Below, one piece after another: positions 22,509 through 23,003 of a stretch of DNA of 23,003 bases. The position numbers and the translations under genes are program-made. Origin of the DNA: Candidatus Gastranaerophilales bacterium HUM_12 (GTDB lineage: Bacteria > Cyanobacteriota > Vampirovibrionia > Gastranaerophilales > Gastranaerophilaceae); NCBI GenBank assembly GCA_002102825.1, contig DABJ01000036.1:15910-38912 (forward strand), in the 5' to 3' direction. The stretch's first letter is position 1, and every line of letters begins with the position of its first letter. The notes beneath the pieces were generated by a model. It was not told where the DNA came from and did no database searches. It worked only from the letters and a program-made list of their open reading frames with translations.

Positions 22509-22519
22509 ATATATTGCAC
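22494..22519 (-). terminator. Terminator of the candidate small RNA
   Basis: On the minus strand GTGCA (22519-22515) and TGCAC (22505-22501) form a 5-bp stem around a 9-base loop, extended by a G-U pair, and are followed directly by seven T (22500-22494). The stem is short, so efficiency may be modest. Confidence 0.5.
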
Positions 22520-22602
22520 CAAAATCGGCAAACAGCTTTACTATCAAAAAGGAAACCCTTTTAGGAACTTTTGTTGTTCCCGAGCTTGAACCTTAACCGA
22601 TA
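22494..22602 (-). ncRNA. Candidate structured small RNA, about 109 nt
   Basis: No protein frame fits, but promoter, folded body and terminator are all present on the minus strand. The predicted body, in + strand coordinates, has an outer helix CCGAT/ATCGG (22597-22601 with 22524-22528), an adjoining helix AGCTTG/CAA-AGCT with a two-base bulge (22583-22588 with 22529-22537), and two inner hairpins: GTTCC/GGAAC (22576-22580 with 22564-22568) and a 6-bp AAAAGG/CCTTTT stem with 4-base loop (22547-22562). It ends in a terminator hairpin. I do not recognise a known family; it lacks the SRP GGAAGGAAGCAG loop. The 3' end is antisense to the last codons of hinT. Confidence 0.5.
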
Positions 22603-22607
22603 ACTCT

Positions 22608-22637
22608 ATTATACCATACGAAGTCAAAATCCGTCAA
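22608..22637 (-). promoter_or_regulatory. Near-consensus promoter of the candidate small RNA
   Basis: Minus-strand TTGACG (22637-22632), an 18-bp spacer ending in TGG (extended -10), and a perfect TATAAT (22613-22608). The expected start is near 22601-22602, immediately at the outer helix of the folded RNA. Confidence 0.6.
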
Positions 22638-22643
22638 GGTGCT

Positions 22644-22895
22644 ACGCACGTAGTTATGCTACCAATAATGGTGGAACTTTGTAAGACTGCTGATAATGAA
22701 AAACGCACGTAGTTATGTTACCAACAATGGTGGACTTTGTAAGGCTACTGATAATGGGACACACGTATAGTTTCGCTACCAACCATGATGAGATTTGTAG
22801 GAACAATGATTGGGGGTTACGCACGTAGTTCTGTAACCAATTATGGTGAAAACTTGTATGATAAATGCATTAAAGGGCAACGTATGTAGTTATGA
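22644..22895. repeat. Degenerate tandem repeat array, 56-61 bp units
   Basis: Units begin at 22644, 22703, 22759 and 22819, with a truncated fifth at 22880. Each opens with ACGCACGTAGTTATG or a variant and continues with a TACCAAYAATGGTGGA-like core; most also have CTTTGTAAG...CTGATAATGGG. The core ACCA-ATAA-TGGT is a small hairpin, flanked by AGTT/AACT in the first unit. The first two units are the most similar and divergence increases to the right. The period is not a multiple of three and there are stops in all frames, so it is non-coding. Confidence 0.7.
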
Positions 22896-23003
22896 GTGAA
22901 AAAGGAAAAGGGCAATAAGGTAATAAGTTCGTTATGATTTTATTGTACCTAGCCCCAAGTGACTCTGCCGAACAAAGTGTCCCCCCCTTGCGGGAGGACC
23001 GAA
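22896..23003. other. Non-coding tail with a hairpin, unassigned
   Basis: No gene is seen. On the minus strand ACTTTG-TTCGG-CAGAGT (22978-22962) folds into a 6-bp stem with a G-U pair; on the plus strand the same place has a C/A mismatch, so an RNA read leftward is favoured. It is followed on the + strand by a C7 run and a GGGAGGACC segment. The sequence is less AT-rich than the rest and runs off the window edge, so part of an RNA gene beyond the edge is possible. Confidence 0.3.

Noticed and set aside
22644..22895. CRISPR array
   Set aside because: The whole unit repeats with drift; there are no constant repeats separated by unique spacers and no cas genes.
22980..23003. Fragment of 23S rRNA (GGAGGACCGAA) or of SRP RNA (GGTCCTCCCGCAA on the minus strand)
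   Set aside because: Only about a dozen bases agree; the flanking sequence matches neither RNA, and the SRP GGAAGGAAGCAG loop is missing. Retained only as an unassigned tail.

Overview
The window is AT-rich DNA with tightly packed genes from a Gram-negative-type bacterium. An outer-membrane efflux factor, a LolA-like carrier and signal peptides show the two-membrane envelope. The prepilin-like protein (Phe-Thr-Leu-Ser-Glu core after a Lys-Lys-Ser-Ala site), the low GC and the housekeeping set resemble gut Gastranaerophilales (Melainabacteria/Vampirovibrionia, the non-photosynthetic relatives of Cyanobacteria). That assignment is inference from gene style, since no rRNA is present.

Region 1 (1-1372): the 3' part of a NodT/TolC-type efflux gene, closed by a strong hairpin terminator. 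Region 2 (1373-11836): a compact gene cluster that reads as an aryl polyene (APE)-type type II polyketide system. Four genes run leftward (KS apeR, ketoreductase apeQ, dehydratase apeP, KS apeO). Nine run rightward (chain-length-factor-like apeC, acyltransferase apeD, two acyl carrier proteins apeE/apeF, membrane protein apeG, a ligase-dehydratase fusion apeH-apeI, thioesterase apeK, LolA-like apeL, MMPL exporter apeM). The right arm follows the usual ape letter order, with J missing and H and I fused. The two arms meet at a 14-bp perfect palindrome that supplies a -10 box to both strands. Expected product: an aromatic head group on a conjugated polyene chain, moved to the outer membrane.

Region 3 (11842-13502): a MerR-family regulator convergent with the cluster, a small unknown protein and a prepilin-like protein. 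Region 4 (13604-18299): a short UvrA paralogue lacking the UvrB-binding domain, an AGCS amino acid/sodium symporter and a family 4 uracil-DNA glycosylase, ending in a strong terminator. Region 5 (18331-22508): grpE-dnaJ, a secreted beta-propeller protein, a class I O-methyltransferase and a HIT-family hydrolase. Region 6 (22509-23003) has no protein gene. It holds a candidate leftward small RNA with promoter, folded body and terminator, then a degenerate ~59-bp tandem repeat array and an unassigned structured tail.

A recurring signal is a -10 hexamer exactly six bases before an ATG (apeC, apeE, the symporter, the prepilin), which predicts leaderless mRNAs.
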